This document shows positions 15,828-25,181 of a stretch of DNA of 34,680 nt, in pieces. The stretch covers positions 1-34,680 of the forward strand of contig CAMTMK010000019.1 of the NCBI GenBank assembly GCA_947073645.1, in the 5' to 3' direction. The first letter of the stretch is position 1. Each line of letters starts with the position of its first letter. The notes below the pieces were generated by a model. It did no database searches and was not told the DNA's origin. It saw nothing but the letters and a program-made list of their open reading frames with translations. Source of the DNA: an uncultured bacterium. Lineage in GTDB: Bacteria; Cyanobacteriota; Vampirovibrionia; Gastranaerophilales; Gastranaerophilaceae. Both the position numbers and the translations under genes were made by a program.

Positions 15828-15856
15828 TTGTATTTTAAATTTTTTATATATAAAAT
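15828..15856 (+). promoter_or_regulatory. Predicted sigma-70 promoter of the response regulator, leaderless
   Basis: TTGTAT (15828-15833), 17-base spacer, TAAAAT (15851-15856). Transcription would start about 7 bases on, at the A of the ATG (15863), and no Shine-Dalgarno is present. Confidence 0.5.
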
Positions 15857-15862
15857 TTGATT

Positions 15863-16558
15863 ATGAATAAAATATTAGTTGTAGATGATGATTTAGCAAT
15901 AAATGAGCTTATTAAGGTTAACCTCGAACTGAACGGTTATAATGTTTGTCAGGCATTTGACGGAGTTAAGGGGTTTGCTATGTGTAAGCAGGAAATGCCC
16001 TCTCTTGTAGTGCTTGATGTAATGATGCCTGATGTTGACGGGTTTACTGTAGCTCAGCGAATTAGAAAAAATGATGCAACTAAAGATATTCCGATTTTGA
16101 TGCTGACGGCATTGTCGCAGATTAATGATAAGGTTAACGGGTTCAATATCGGAGTTGATGATTATCTTGTAAAACCATTTGAAATGGAAGAACTTGAGGT
16201 AAGAGTGCGTGCTCTATTGAAGCGTACAAGACAAATTCCTGAAAGCGCATCTACTCGTGAGCTTTTGACACTTGGAGAAATTACCTTGCTTCCTGAAACT
16301 TATAATGTAAAAATCGGAGAAAAATCTGTAAAATTAACTCCGATTGAATTTGAGATATTTAATTTGTTGTTTCAAAACCATGGTAATATGGTTTCATCAG
16401 CCCAATTATTGAAAGATATTTGGGGTTATTCACCTGATGATGATATAGAAACAATAAGAGTTCATATTCGTCATCTGCGCAGTAAAATTGGTAAGATTTC
16501 TGGCAGTAAAAAGTATATTGAAACTATTTACGGCGGCGGATATAAGCTGAATATTTAG
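15863..16558 (+). CDS. OmpR/PhoB-family response regulator, RpaA-like
   Basis: 231 residues. Receiver domain: acidic pocket DDD (8-10), phospho-acceptor D52 (VVLDVMMPD), T82 and K104, all intact. Winged-helix domain: LTPIEFEIFNLLFQN, then LLKDIWGYSPDDDIETIRVH and a KYIETIYGGGYKL wing. The DDDIETIRVHIRHLR block is strikingly like cyanobacterial RpaA, the circadian output regulator, so this may be its non-photosynthetic cousin; its targets are unknown. No histidine kinase is adjacent. The start is the ATG at 15863; it lacks a ribosome site and is probably leaderless. It is convergent with a 69-residue gene 1 base away. Confidence 0.93.
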   Translation: MNKILVVDDDLAINELIKVNLELNGYNVCQAFDGVKGFAMCKQEMPSLVVLDVMMPDVDGFTVAQRIRKNDATKDIPILMLTALSQINDKVNGFNIGVDDYLVKPFEMEELEVRVRALLKRTRQIPESASTRELLTLGEITLLPETYNVKIGEKSVKLTPIEFEIFNLLFQNHGNMVSSAQLLKDIWGYSPDDDIETIRVHIRHLRSKIGKISGSKKYIETIYGGGYKLNI

Positions 16559-16559
16559 C

Positions 16560-16769
16560 TTATTGTCCTAAAACTTGTGAAAAGAATTTTTTTGCGTTTT
16601 CGATAAGTTTTTCAGGAGCGATTGGAGTTTCTGTTTTTGTTTTTTTAGTTAACATCATATAATCTTTGTCTGATTGTCCCAAAGCTTCTGCCAAAGCTTT
16701 GTTGTATGCTATTTTGTTAACTCTAATTTTTGGTGTTTTGCTTGTAAATGATATTGCGTTTACTTTCAT
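16560..16769 (-). CDS. Small hypothetical protein
   Basis: 69 residues, not recognised. It begins MKVNAISFTSKTPKIRVNK, a basic polar segment, then a short amphipathic helix (YNKALAEALGQ), Thr/Lys-rich linker and a helical end KLIENAKKFFSQVLGQ. No signal peptide or membrane helix. AAGGAAG is well placed before the ATG. It lies 47 bases behind era on the same strand and probably shares its transcript. The N-terminal SFTSK resembles NFTCK in the 39-residue-repeat protein at 28106. Confidence 0.65.
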   Translation of the reverse strand: MKVNAISFTSKTPKIRVNKIAYNKALAEALGQSDKDYMMLTKKTKTETPIAPEKLIENAKKFFSQVLGQ

Positions 16770-16816
16770 TTTTAACTTCCTTTCGTATGTATTAAAACGT
16801 GAAAAAATTTTTTTTG

Positions 16817-17710
16817 CTACTTTTTATTCGCGTCATAACCGAAATTTTTTAAAGATGATTGTTTTTTACGCCAGTCTTTTTCGACTTTTACTTCAAGTCC
16901 TAAAAATACTTTTTTTTCAACAATTTTTTCAAGTTCAATACGTGCTTCTGTTCCGATTTTTTTCAAAAGCGAACCGTTTTTGCCTATTAAAATCCCTTTT
17001 TGGCTTTTTGTTTCGCAGTAAATTGCTGCATAAATTCTGTCAATATCGTCGCTTTCGGTGTAGCTTTCGATTTTAACGGCAACAGAATGCGGTATTTCAT
17101 CGGATGTATTTAATAGGATTTTTTCTCGGATAACTTCTTCAGTTACATCACGCATTGTTTCTTCAGTTACTACATCTTCCGGGTATAAAAGTTCGCCGTC
17201 GGGGAGGTTCTTAAAAATATTTTTTATCAAAGTATCAATATTTCTGCCTGTTTTAGCAGAAATTTTTACGACAGGATAGTTTTTTTCGAATAAGGTTTTG
17301 TATGTTAAAAGATTTTCATCAACCTTGCCTGCTTTTTTCACTCTATCAACTTTATTCATTACTATTACTACAGGGATGTCTGTTTGCAAAATATTTTGAG
17401 CAATCCATTTATCTCCTTTTCCGGCAGGTTCTGAACCGTCTACGACAAAGAGGATTAAATCAGCATCAGGAACAGCAACTTTTGCTTCATCAAGAAGAAA
17501 TTCTCCGAGTTTGTTGAATGGTTTGTGAATTCCGGGAGTATCAACAAATACAACCTGACCTTCTTCTGTTGTATAAATACCTTTTATTCTTTTTCTGGTT
17601 GTTTGGGCTTTGTCAGTTGTGATTACTATCTTTTGACCCAGAACTTGATTTAATAAAGTTGACTTGCCCGCATTGGGACGTCCGATTATTGCGCAAAATC
17701 CGCTTTTCAT
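16817..17710 (-). CDS. era: Ribosome-assembly GTPase Era
   Basis: 297 residues, the usual Era length. G1 GRPNAGKS (10-17), G2 region QTTRKRIKGI, G3 DTPG (57-60), G4 NKVD (119-122), G5 SAKTG, then a C-terminal KH domain with GILIGKNGSLLKKIG. Era binds the 3' end of 16S rRNA and assists small-subunit maturation. The ribosome site is weak (AGGGA far upstream). The gene is divergent from the AMIN-like membrane protein; the usual neighbours (ybeY, rnc, recO) are absent. Confidence 0.96.
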   Translation of the reverse strand: MKSGFCAIIGRPNAGKSTLLNQVLGQKIVITTDKAQTTRKRIKGIYTTEEGQVVFVDTPGIHKPFNKLGEFLLDEAKVAVPDADLILFVVDGSEPAGKGDKWIAQNILQTDIPVVIVMNKVDRVKKAGKVDENLLTYKTLFEKNYPVVKISAKTGRNIDTLIKNIFKNLPDGELLYPEDVVTEETMRDVTEEVIREKILLNTSDEIPHSVAVKIESYTESDDIDRIYAAIYCETKSQKGILIGKNGSLLKKIGTEARIELEKIVEKKVFLGLEVKVEKDWRKKQSSLKNFGYDANKK

Positions 17711-17820
17711 ACTATTTGAAATTTCCCTGTTTTAATTTATAATATTGCTAAATTGTAACATAAAAAACATAAACTGGCAATTTTTTCCTTGTGCAAGTAT
17801 TATATAATCAGGTAGACGGT

Positions 17821-19605
17821 ATGGTAGTGAAAAAATCAAATTTAATTAATATAGCTGTTATTCTCGGTCTTTCTTTTGCTCCGATAGCTTTTGCAGATAG
17901 TGCAAACAGTCTTGTTCAGCTTGATTTAAAAAAAACTTCAAATGATGCCGTTAATGTTACTTTGTTTACTACCGAAAGCTATAATGACAATGTTATGGTC
18001 AGAAAAAAGTCTGACAACAAGTACGTAATTCTTATTCCAAAAGTTCAGAGTTCAGGTTTTAGCGCATCAAACTTGAACGGTGTAAGAGATTTGGTTTCTA
18101 ACGTTGACGTAAAAACAGTCAATGATACTTCCGGCGGATATACAAAGGTTACGTTGATTACTACCAAACCGCTTGAGATTAAAACTTCTGCACGAAAAAG
18201 TGCACCTGTTACAGATGACCAAAAAGAATATCAAACACTTATTGCTCAGGCAAATGCGGTTAAAAATAATATTTCAAAACAGGATGCTCCGCCAAAATTA
18301 AGAGAGCAGAAAACCGAAATTACCGTAGCTAAAGCTCCTGCAGAAAAACCTGTTAAGAAAGCAGAACCTAAAAAACAAGAGGTTAAAAAGCCCGAAATAA
18401 AACTTGTTGAAATTGACCCTGAAAAACTTCAAAGACAGGCAAGGAAACAGCATTTGGAGGAAATGAAGCAAGAGGTTCGCATTGAAAAGAATATTCCGGA
18501 AAAACTGCCTGAACTTCCCGAAGTTGTTGCAAGTGACGAGCAAGCTCCTGTTGTTGTTCAAGATATTCAGGAAATGCCTCAAACGCCTTCTATGCTTTCA
18601 CGAATTAAGAATAAAGCTAAAAGTTTGCCTAAAAAAGCAGGACTTGCAATATTGGCATTGTTCGGACTTTCAATGTTAATTAAATTGATGAAATCGTCAG
18701 TAAAATCATATGTTCCGCAAGAAACATTTATTGACAGTATTTCAGTATCTGAACCGGAAGTTGATAAAGTCAGTGAAATTGTTGAAAACGATGAACTTTC
18801 TTGGAAAGAAAAATATCAAATGTATCTTGATAAATCGGCAGTGCCTGTATCAAGAGGTGAAAATAAAGGAAATTACACGTTTATTAAAACTCCTGCTATT
18901 GAGAAAAAACGTGAAAGATTGGAAAGACTTGTTGCAGAGCCTGTAATTGAGGCTGTTGAACCTGAAATTGTTGAAAGTGAAGATGAAGTAATTTCAAAAA
19001 CAATTAAATTGAAAGCTTTCAGTAATCGTTCAAAATCACTGAAAATGACAAGTCGTGACAAGAGCAGATTTAGAAAATATGAAGTGGAAATTCCGCTTCA
19101 TGAGCAAAAGAATATTGAACTGGGAGAGTCTATGCTTCATTCAAATCCAAGAAGTTTTGCGGATGCAAACCTTAAAATTACAGATGTTAACAAAAAACGT
19201 ATTAAATATGAACCAAAAGAATATATTATGTCATCTGTAGATGAGTTTTTCTCAATTTTGGATAAGGAACAACCGAAAGTTACTGCTCCAAAAATTAGTG
19301 CATCAAATCCGATTGCAAGACACAGAAGTGAAAACAAATCATCTTACCTTAAAGGTTTGATTGTAAAATCAGGATTTAATATCGATGACAACAAGGGTTT
19401 CTACCTTGTAAATCAAGACGGTCAAAATGCTTTAATCGGTAAAGTTAATGATGAAGTTTTTGTATTGAAAAAATTTGACAAAAATGTAACTTCTCCGATT
19501 CAGGTAAGACAAGATAAAGACAACGTTTACATGGTAAAAGCAGGTGATTTCAAATCTCTTGTTGAAGTAAACGAAGATAAAATGGGCGTATTAATTGAGT
19601 TATAG
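17821..19605 (+). CDS. Membrane protein with AMIN-like periplasmic region and large cytoplasmic part
   Basis: 594 residues. Signal peptide 1-25 (hydrophobic IAVILGLSFA, cleavage after AFA). Residues ~28-125 form a beta-rich domain (VQLDLKKTSNDAVNVTLF, DNKYVILIPKV, GGYTKVTLITTKPL) resembling AMIN domains of cell-wall amidases and secretins. Then a Lys/Pro/Glu-rich linker, a second transmembrane helix at about 274-290 (GLAILALFGLSMLIKLM), and ~300 mostly charged residues ending in a small beta-rich domain (KGFYLVNQDGQNALIGKV onward). This topology places the linker in the periplasm and the C-terminus in the cytoplasm, as in FimV/HubP-type hub proteins. ATG 17821 is chosen over an upstream TTG because it heads the signal peptide. 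A TATAAT 12 bases upstream suggests a very short leader. Function unknown. Confidence 0.7.
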   Translation: MVVKKSNLINIAVILGLSFAPIAFADSANSLVQLDLKKTSNDAVNVTLFTTESYNDNVMVRKKSDNKYVILIPKVQSSGFSASNLNGVRDLVSNVDVKTVNDTSGGYTKVTLITTKPLEIKTSARKSAPVTDDQKEYQTLIAQANAVKNNISKQDAPPKLREQKTEITVAKAPAEKPVKKAEPKKQEVKKPEIKLVEIDPEKLQRQARKQHLEEMKQEVRIEKNIPEKLPELPEVVASDEQAPVVVQDIQEMPQTPSMLSRIKNKAKSLPKKAGLAILALFGLSMLIKLMKSSVKSYVPQETFIDSISVSEPEVDKVSEIVENDELSWKEKYQMYLDKSAVPVSRGENKGNYTFIKTPAIEKKRERLERLVAEPVIEAVEPEIVESEDEVISKTIKLKAFSNRSKSLKMTSRDKSRFRKYEVEIPLHEQKNIELGESMLHSNPRSFADANLKITDVNKKRIKYEPKEYIMSSVDEFFSILDKEQPKVTAPKISASNPIARHRSENKSSYLKGLIVKSGFNIDDNKGFYLVNQDGQNALIGKVNDEVFVLKKFDKNVTSPIQVRQDKDNVYMVKAGDFKSLVEVNEDKMGVLIEL

Positions 19606-20680
19606 TAAGAAGATACTGGCAGTATTGCTATTAGGTGTTTTTTTGACGTGCGGATGTTCAAAAAAAGATGAACGTACGGCAGTTCAGTTTGCCAGCTGGG
19701 GTTCAAAATCCGAAGTTGATATTATAAAACCTATGCTAGCGGATTTTGAGAAGCAAAATCCTGATATCAGGGTGGATTTTATGCATATTCCGCAGAATTA
19801 TTTTCAGAAAATCCATCTTTTGTTTGCTTCAAATACTGCCCCTGATGTTATTTTTATAAACAATTTGTATCTGCCCGTTTATGCGGATTTTTTGGAAGAA
19901 TTTCCGACACGTCCCGAATATTATCCGCAGGCGTTAGAGGCTTTGAGTTATAACGGAAAATTATATGCAATACCGCGCGATGTTTCAAATCTCGTAATCT
20001 TTTATAATAAAGATTTGTTTGACAAAAAAAGTGTTCCGTATCCTAAATCTGATTGGACATTTGAGGACTTTTTAAAAACTGCGCAAATGTTGACAGATAA
20101 ACAAACGTTTGGTGTGAGTTTTGAGGAAGAACCGTTGTTTTACCTGCCTTATTTGATGAGTAACGGCGGAGGTTTTTATGAGATGGAAAAATCTGAGAGT
20201 AAAGATGCGATACAGTTTTATGCAAATCTTAGAAAAAAATATCACGTTGCACCCCTAAAATCAGAAAGCGCAAGCGCTACAATGGGGCAGATGTTTTTGC
20301 AGGGGCGTCTTGGAATGTATCTTTCAGGACATTGGATGATGCCTAAAATGCAAGAAGAAGCGGAGTTTAGCTGGGATACTGCACAGTTTCCAAAAGGTAC
20401 TAAAGGCAGTATAGTTCCACTTGACGCTTCCGGATGGGCGGTTTCAAAGAATTCCAAACATAAAAAAGAAGCTGTAAAATTGGTTGATTATCTTTCATCA
20501 AAAGAAAGCAGTGAAAAATTCAAAACCAGCGGTTTGATTGTTTCTGCAAGAAAAGATGTCCCAGAGAGTTCGAAAGTGTTTGCAAATGCGGTTAAAACAT
20601 CAGTTCCAACGCCTGTAAAACCCGATTACAGAGAGTTGCTCGATAAAATTAAAAAAGATTTAGAGCCTGTGTATAATTAA
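19595..20680 (+). CDS. Extracellular solute-binding lipoprotein (sugar ABC family 1)
   Basis: 361 residues. Signal sequence with LLLGVFLTCGC; lipidation is expected on the second Cys although the -3 position is Thr instead of the usual Leu. VQFASWGSKSEVDII, DFEKQNPDIRVDFMHIP, NTAPDVIFINN and the later GRLGMYLSGHW are classic for family 1 sugar-type binding proteins. It would feed an ABC importer, but no permease or ATPase gene is near, and the ligand cannot be told. The start is a TTG overlapping the preceding gene by 11 bases, the only start that retains the signal sequence. Co-transcription with the AMIN-like gene is likely. Confidence 0.88.
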   Translation: MSYSKKILAVLLLGVFLTCGCSKKDERTAVQFASWGSKSEVDIIKPMLADFEKQNPDIRVDFMHIPQNYFQKIHLLFASNTAPDVIFINNLYLPVYADFLEEFPTRPEYYPQALEALSYNGKLYAIPRDVSNLVIFYNKDLFDKKSVPYPKSDWTFEDFLKTAQMLTDKQTFGVSFEEEPLFYLPYLMSNGGGFYEMEKSESKDAIQFYANLRKKYHVAPLKSESASATMGQMFLQGRLGMYLSGHWMMPKMQEEAEFSWDTAQFPKGTKGSIVPLDASGWAVSKNSKHKKEAVKLVDYLSSKESSEKFKTSGLIVSARKDVPESSKVFANAVKTSVPTPVKPDYRELLDKIKKDLEPVYN

Positions 20681-20694
20681 TTTTTCCTTAAGAT

Positions 20695-20724
20695 TTCACA
20701 AATTTTTCTTGTCTATGGTACTAT
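20695..20724 (+). promoter_or_regulatory. Predicted secA promoter
   Basis: TTCACA (20695-20700), 18-base spacer, TACTAT (20719-20724) preceded by TGG, an extended -10. The -10 is the left half of the 14-base motif shared with ftsZ. Confidence 0.45.
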
Positions 20725-20732
20725 TGTAGTAA
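20719..20732 (+). promoter_or_regulatory. Palindromic motif TACTATTGTAGTAA (secA copy)
   Basis: TACTA-TTG-TAGTA is an exact inverted repeat. The identical 14 bases occur upstream of ftsZ (31499-31512). It could be a regulator site overlapping the promoter, or a preferred -10/initiation sequence. Confidence 0.45.
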
Positions 20733-20757
20733 AAGACACGGAGAGGAAAATTTTATA

Positions 20758-23400
20758 ATGATAAGTTTTTTATTGAAAATGTTGGGCGATCCTAACGAGA
20801 AAAAAGTTAAAAGTATTATGGGAATTATTGACCATATCAACGCTTTAGAACCGCAGTTCGAAGCTATGTCTGATGATGAATTAAAAGCAAAAACTGCTGA
20901 ATTTAAAGAGATTTTGGCTAAACGCCCGACGTCAAAAGATTTTAAAACAGATAGAAAACTTGAAAAAGAGGCTTTGGATAAAATTCTTCCAGAAGCTTTT
21001 GCAACAGTAAGAGAAGCAGGCAAACGTGTTTTGAATATGCGCCACTTTGATGTTCAGCTTGTGGGCGGATATTTCCTTCATAACGGTCATATTGCAGAGA
21101 TGAGAACAGGTGAAGGTAAAACGCTTGTTGCGACTTTACCTGCATATTTGAATGCTTTGACAGGTAAAGGTGTTCACGTAATTACCGTAAACGATTATCT
21201 TGCAAAACGTGACAGCGAATGGATGGGTAAAATTTATAAATTCCTAGGTCTTTCAGTAGGTGTAATCCTTTCAGGCGGAAGAACTGCAGAGGATTTTGAA
21301 GCAAAAAGGTCTGCCTATGAATGCGATATTACTTATGGTACAAATAACGAATTCGGTTTTGACTACTTGAGAGACAATATGGCGGGAAGTCTTGAAATGC
21401 TTGTTCAAAGACCTTATAACTACGCGATTATCGACGAAGTTGACAGTATTTTGATTGACGAGGCAAGAACTCCTCTTATTATCAGCGGACGTCTTGAAAA
21501 ATCGGCAGAAACTTATCAGTTAATGGCAAAAGTTGCTCCGCAATTAGAAAAAGTTAAAGACTACGAAGTTGACGAAAAAAATAAAAATATTATCTTGACA
21601 GAAGACGGTATTGATAAAGCTCAGGAAATCATTGGTGTTCAAGATTTGTTTGATATTAATACACAATATGCGCACCACCTCTTGCAGGCTTTAAAAGCAA
21701 AAGAATTATTTGTTAAAGATACGGACTACGTAATCAAAAACGGCGAAATTATGATTGTTGACGAGTTTACAGGCCGCTTAATGGAAGGCAGACGCTGGTC
21801 AGACGGGCTTCATCAGGCTATCGAAGCAAAAGAAGGCGTTCAAATTCAAGATGAAACTCAAACACTTGCAAGTATTACGTTCCAAAACCTGTTCAGACTT
21901 TATCCTAAATTATCTGGTATGACAGGTACTGCAATGACTGAGGAAGCTGAATTTGGCAAAATTTATAACCTTGAAGTTACAACAATTCCGACAAACAAAC
22001 CTGATGTAAGAATTAATTATCCTGATGTTATTTATAAAACAGAACGCGCAAAATATAATGCTGTTGTTGAAGATATTATCAGAATGCACGAGGCGGGACG
22101 TCCTGTTTTGGTTGGTACAATCAGTATTGAAAAATCCGAGTATGTTTCTTATTTATTGAAACAGCGCGGAATTCCTCACCATGTATTGAATGCAAAACAC
22201 CATGAGCGTGAAGCTTATATTATCGCGCAAGCAGGTCGTGTCGGTGCTGTTACTATTGCGACAAATATGGCAGGCCGTGGAACTGATATTCTTCTTGGCG
22301 GTAATGCGGAATTTCTTGCAAAAGAAATGCTTGATAATAAAGGCATTACTCCTGAAACTGAAAATTATGAACAGGAAAAAGAGCAGGCGCTCGCCGAGGC
22401 TCGCGCCATTACAGAGGCAGAACATGCAAAAGTTGTTGAGGCCGGCGGACTTCACGTAATCGGTACCGAACGTCACGAATCTCGTCGTATTGATAACCAG
22501 TTGAGAGGTCGTGCAGCTCGTCAGGGTGACCCTGGTTCTACAAGATTTTTCTTGTCTTTGGAAGACAATTTGATGAGAATTTTCGGCGGTGACAAAATTA
22601 CTGCATTAATGGATATGCTTAATGTTGAAGAAGATATTGCAATTGAAAATGTTCTTATCACAAAACAAATTCAATCAGCGCAGAAAAAAGTTGAAACTTA
22701 TCATTTTGATATAAGAAAATCAGTACTTGAGTATGACGATGTAATGAATATTCAGCGTGAAAAATTCTATGCACAAAGAAGAAAAGTTCTTGCGGGCAAA
22801 AATCTGTCAGAAGATATTTACTTTATGATTGAAAAAGAAATCGACAGACTTTTGAGAAGCTATATTGCGCCTGATTTACATCCTGAAGAATATGTTTATG
22901 AAGACTTGCAGACAATGATTAAAGAACTTCATTCGATTGTTCCGCAATTATCGGGTGTTCAGGTTTCTGATATTCAGAATTTAAGATTTGAACCTATTTT
23001 TGATAAACTTAAAACATTAGTGCTTGATGCTTATAAACAACATGAAGAAGAAGTTGTGAACTTCTATAATTCTGTAATTTCTCAATATGATGCGGAAGCT
23101 CCGTTGCAGGAAGCGTTTAGTGAAAATAATGTTATTAGAAATCTTGAAAAAGATATTTTGTTGCGTGTTGTAGACAATAAGTGGATTGATCACCTTCATA
23201 ATATCGATATGTTGAGAGAAGGTATCGGCTTGCGTGCTTATGGTCAAAAAGATCCGTTGATTGAATACAAACGCGAAGCTTATGATTTGTTTAACAAAAT
23301 GATGTATGAAATTCAAGGTGACACCGTAAAACACCTGTTTAGAACGAAGTTCGGCATACAGGTAATCGGGCCGTCAACTGATGAAGAAGAAATGGCTTAA
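20758..23400 (+). CDS. secA: Preprotein translocase ATPase SecA
   Basis: 880 residues. MRTGEGKT (Walker A, K121), DEVDS (226-230), [15 protein letters not shown], the SGMTGTA motif, [10 protein letters not shown], and [15 protein letters not shown] are all intact, giving two RecA-like motor domains, the preprotein cross-linking domain and the helical wing/scaffold. SecA drives unfolded exported proteins through SecYEG. The protein ends shortly after the helical domain ([10 protein letters not shown]) and lacks the C-terminal Cys-rich zinc/SecB-binding motif. GAGAGGA is 9 bases before the ATG. Confidence 0.98.
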   Translation: MISFLLKMLGDPNEKKVKSIMGIIDHINALEPQFEAMSDDELKAKTAEFKEILAKRPTSKDFKTDRKLEKEALDKILPEAFATVREAGKRVLNMRHFDVQLVGGYFLHNGHIAEMRTGEGKTLVATLPAYLNALTGKGVHVITVNDYLAKRDSEWMGKIYKFLGLSVGVILSGGRTAEDFEAKRSAYECDITYGTNNEFGFDYLRDNMAGSLEMLVQRPYNYAIIDEVDSILIDEARTPLIISGRLEKSAETYQLMAKVAPQLEKVKDYEVDEKNKNIILTEDGIDKAQEIIGVQDLFDINTQYAHHLLQALKAKELFVKDTDYVIKNGEIMIVDEFTGRLMEGRRWSDGLHQAIEAKEGVQIQDETQTLASITFQNLFRLYPKLSGMTGTAMTEEAEFGKIYNLEVTTIPTNKPDVRINYPDVIYKTERAKYNAVVEDIIRMHEAGRPVLVGTISIEKSEYVSYLLKQRGIPHHVLNAKHHEREAYIIAQAGRVGAVTIATNMAGRGTDILLGGNAEFLAKEMLDNKGITPETENYEQEKEQALAEARAITEAEHAKVVEAGGLHVIGTERHESRRIDNQLRGRAARQGDPGSTRFFLSLEDNLMRIFGGDKITALMDMLNVEEDIAIENVLITKQIQSAQKKVETYHFDIRKSVLEYDDVMNIQREKFYAQRRKVLAGKNLSEDIYFMIEKEIDRLLRSYIAPDLHPEEYVYEDLQTMIKELHSIVPQLSGVQVSDIQNLRFEPIFDKLKTLVLDAYKQHEEEVVNFYNSVISQYDAEAPLQEAFSENNVIRNLEKDILLRVVDNKWIDHLHNIDMLREGIGLRAYGQKDPLIEYKREAYDLFNKMMYEIQGDTVKHLFRTKFGIQVIGPSTDEEEMA

Positions 23401-23406
23401 TAAATA

Positions 23407-23436
23407 AAAATTCAGGGTTTATACCCTGAATTTTTT
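23407..23436. terminator. Bidirectional terminator between secA and mutL
   Basis: Stem AAAATTCAGGGT/ACCCTGAATTTT with a 4-base loop, with T runs on both strands. Confidence 0.92.
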
Positions 23437-25180
23437 ATGCATTCCGTTGGAAAAATGAAGCGATTTCTTTGTGCGGAAGAGTTTTTGATATTGTTCTTCC
23501 GTGCGGACAGGTGTAAGGCATTTTGGTCTTACGCCATCTTTTTATAATCTCTTGCATTTGCCAGGTTGAAAGCTTTTGACCTGCTTTGACAGAGGCTTTG
23601 CAAGATGTTGTTATAAGAATTTTTTCCTCTAAACGGTCAAGATTTCCGTCAATGTTTTCCAAAATGTCGGCAAGAATTTCTTTGGGGTTAACCTTTGCTA
23701 TTATTTGCGGAACTTTACGGAAAATAAGTTCGTTTTCTTTCATAAATTCTATGCCGTAGCCGAATTTTTCAAACTTATCAATATTTTCTTTGATAAGTTC
23801 TGCTTCTGAACTTGAAACATTTATTACATCAGATACAAACAACATTTGAGAAACAATATCTTTTTCAGACATTAATTTTTCGTAAATATATCTTTCTTCT
23901 GCAATATGCTGGTCAACTATCTCTAACCCGTCCTCTTTTTCAATCAGAATATAAGTATTTTTGTATTGACCGATAATATTTTCTTCAGGTTCAATTTCTT
24001 TTTCAACAGGTACAAACATTTTTGGTTGTACTACAGTTTCTTCACGTTGTTCAAGCTTTTGCATTTCCATATCGGAAATGTACACAGTATCGTCTTCTTT
24101 ATCAAAAATTACGTTTCCTGTGCTTTCTAATTTTGGCTGAACAAAATCTACAACATTGCTGACAGGCTCAGGCACCGGCTGAGTTCTTTCCACATAATTT
24201 GTTAAGTCGGCTTGAATTGATGTAAATATAAAATTGAAAATTTGGTTAGTATTTTTATATCGAACCTCTTTCTTTGTCGGGTGAACGTTTACGTCCACAT
24301 CAGACGGAGGAATTTCTAAATTCAAAACTACAAAAGGATATTTCCCGTTAGCAATCAAGTTTTTATACGCTGTATCGATTGATTTTTGGAATATCGGACA
24401 TTTTACGGTTCTTGAATTAATATAAATATGATAACTTTTTTTGCTTGAGCGGGTGTAGTCAGGTGTGCTCACGAATCCGCTAATTTTTAACCCTGATAGC
24501 GGGTCTGTTTTTAAAACTTCTTTAAGGTTTTGCGTTACATCAGCCGAATAAACTTCTTTTATTGTCTGCAAAAGATTGTTTTGTCCTGATGTTTTTAAAA
24601 CTGTTTTTCCGTTCTTTTTTAATTCTAATGCACAGTGCGGATGTGCAAGTGCAATTGATTGAACAAGTTCCTGTATATAAGAAAATTCGGTACTTGAACT
24701 TTTTAAAAATTTCAAACGAGCGGGAAGATTGTAGAACAAATCTTTTATTTCCATAATCGTTCCGACAGCACACCCTGTTTGAGCAGATTTAACTTCCGAA
24801 TTCTCACATTTTACCTTAGTTCCCGCATCAAATTCTGCGGTTCTGGTTGTACAGGTAAGTTTTGAGATTGAAATAATACTTGCCAGTGCTTCTCCGCGAA
24901 AACCCATTGTGTGAATATCAAATAAATCTTCATCAGATGAAATTTTACTTGTTGCATGTTTTGAAAATGCAAGCATTATGTCATCGGGGTGTATACCGCT
25001 TCCATTATCTGCGACACGGATGTCGCGGCAATCGTTATTAATTTCTATACTTACTTTTGTCGCTCCCGCATCGATTGAGTTCTCAACCAATTCTTTTACT
25101 ACTGATGCAGGACGTTCAATTACCTCACCAGCTGCAATTTGATTTATTAAATGCTTTGAAAGCTGTTTTATTCTAGACAT
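23435..25180 (-). CDS. mutL: DNA mismatch repair protein MutL (endonuclease-type)
   Basis: 581 residues. N-terminal GHKL ATPase: catalytic E30 in KELVENSIDAGA, DNGSGI (58-63), TMGFRGEALAS. The S5-like domain carries VNVHPTKKEVR. C-terminal endonuclease motif DQHIAEERYIYE (423-434) matches DQHA(X)2E(X)4E with Ile for Ala, and CPHGRT follows near the end, so it should nick DNA itself as in organisms without MutH. The start is the ATG at 25180, with AGGTGG just upstream; a GTG 9 bases earlier is in frame. It sits 1 base behind the stop of the Pit-like gene, so translation is probably coupled. No mutS in view. Confidence 0.96.
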   Translation of the reverse strand: MSRIKQLSKHLINQIAAGEVIERPASVVKELVENSIDAGATKVSIEINNDCRDIRVADNGSGIHPDDIMLAFSKHATSKISSDEDLFDIHTMGFRGEALASIISISKLTCTTRTAEFDAGTKVKCENSEVKSAQTGCAVGTIMEIKDLFYNLPARLKFLKSSSTEFSYIQELVQSIALAHPHCALELKKNGKTVLKTSGQNNLLQTIKEVYSADVTQNLKEVLKTDPLSGLKISGFVSTPDYTRSSKKSYHIYINSRTVKCPIFQKSIDTAYKNLIANGKYPFVVLNLEIPPSDVDVNVHPTKKEVRYKNTNQIFNFIFTSIQADLTNYVERTQPVPEPVSNVVDFVQPKLESTGNVIFDKEDDTVYISDMEMQKLEQREETVVQPKMFVPVEKEIEPEENIIGQYKNTYILIEKEDGLEIVDQHIAEERYIYEKLMSEKDIVSQMLFVSDVINVSSSEAELIKENIDKFEKFGYGIEFMKENELIFRKVPQIIAKVNPKEILADILENIDGNLDRLEEKILITTSCKASVKAGQKLSTWQMQEIIKRWRKTKMPYTCPHGRTISKTLPHKEIASFFQRNA

Positions 25181-25181
25181 A

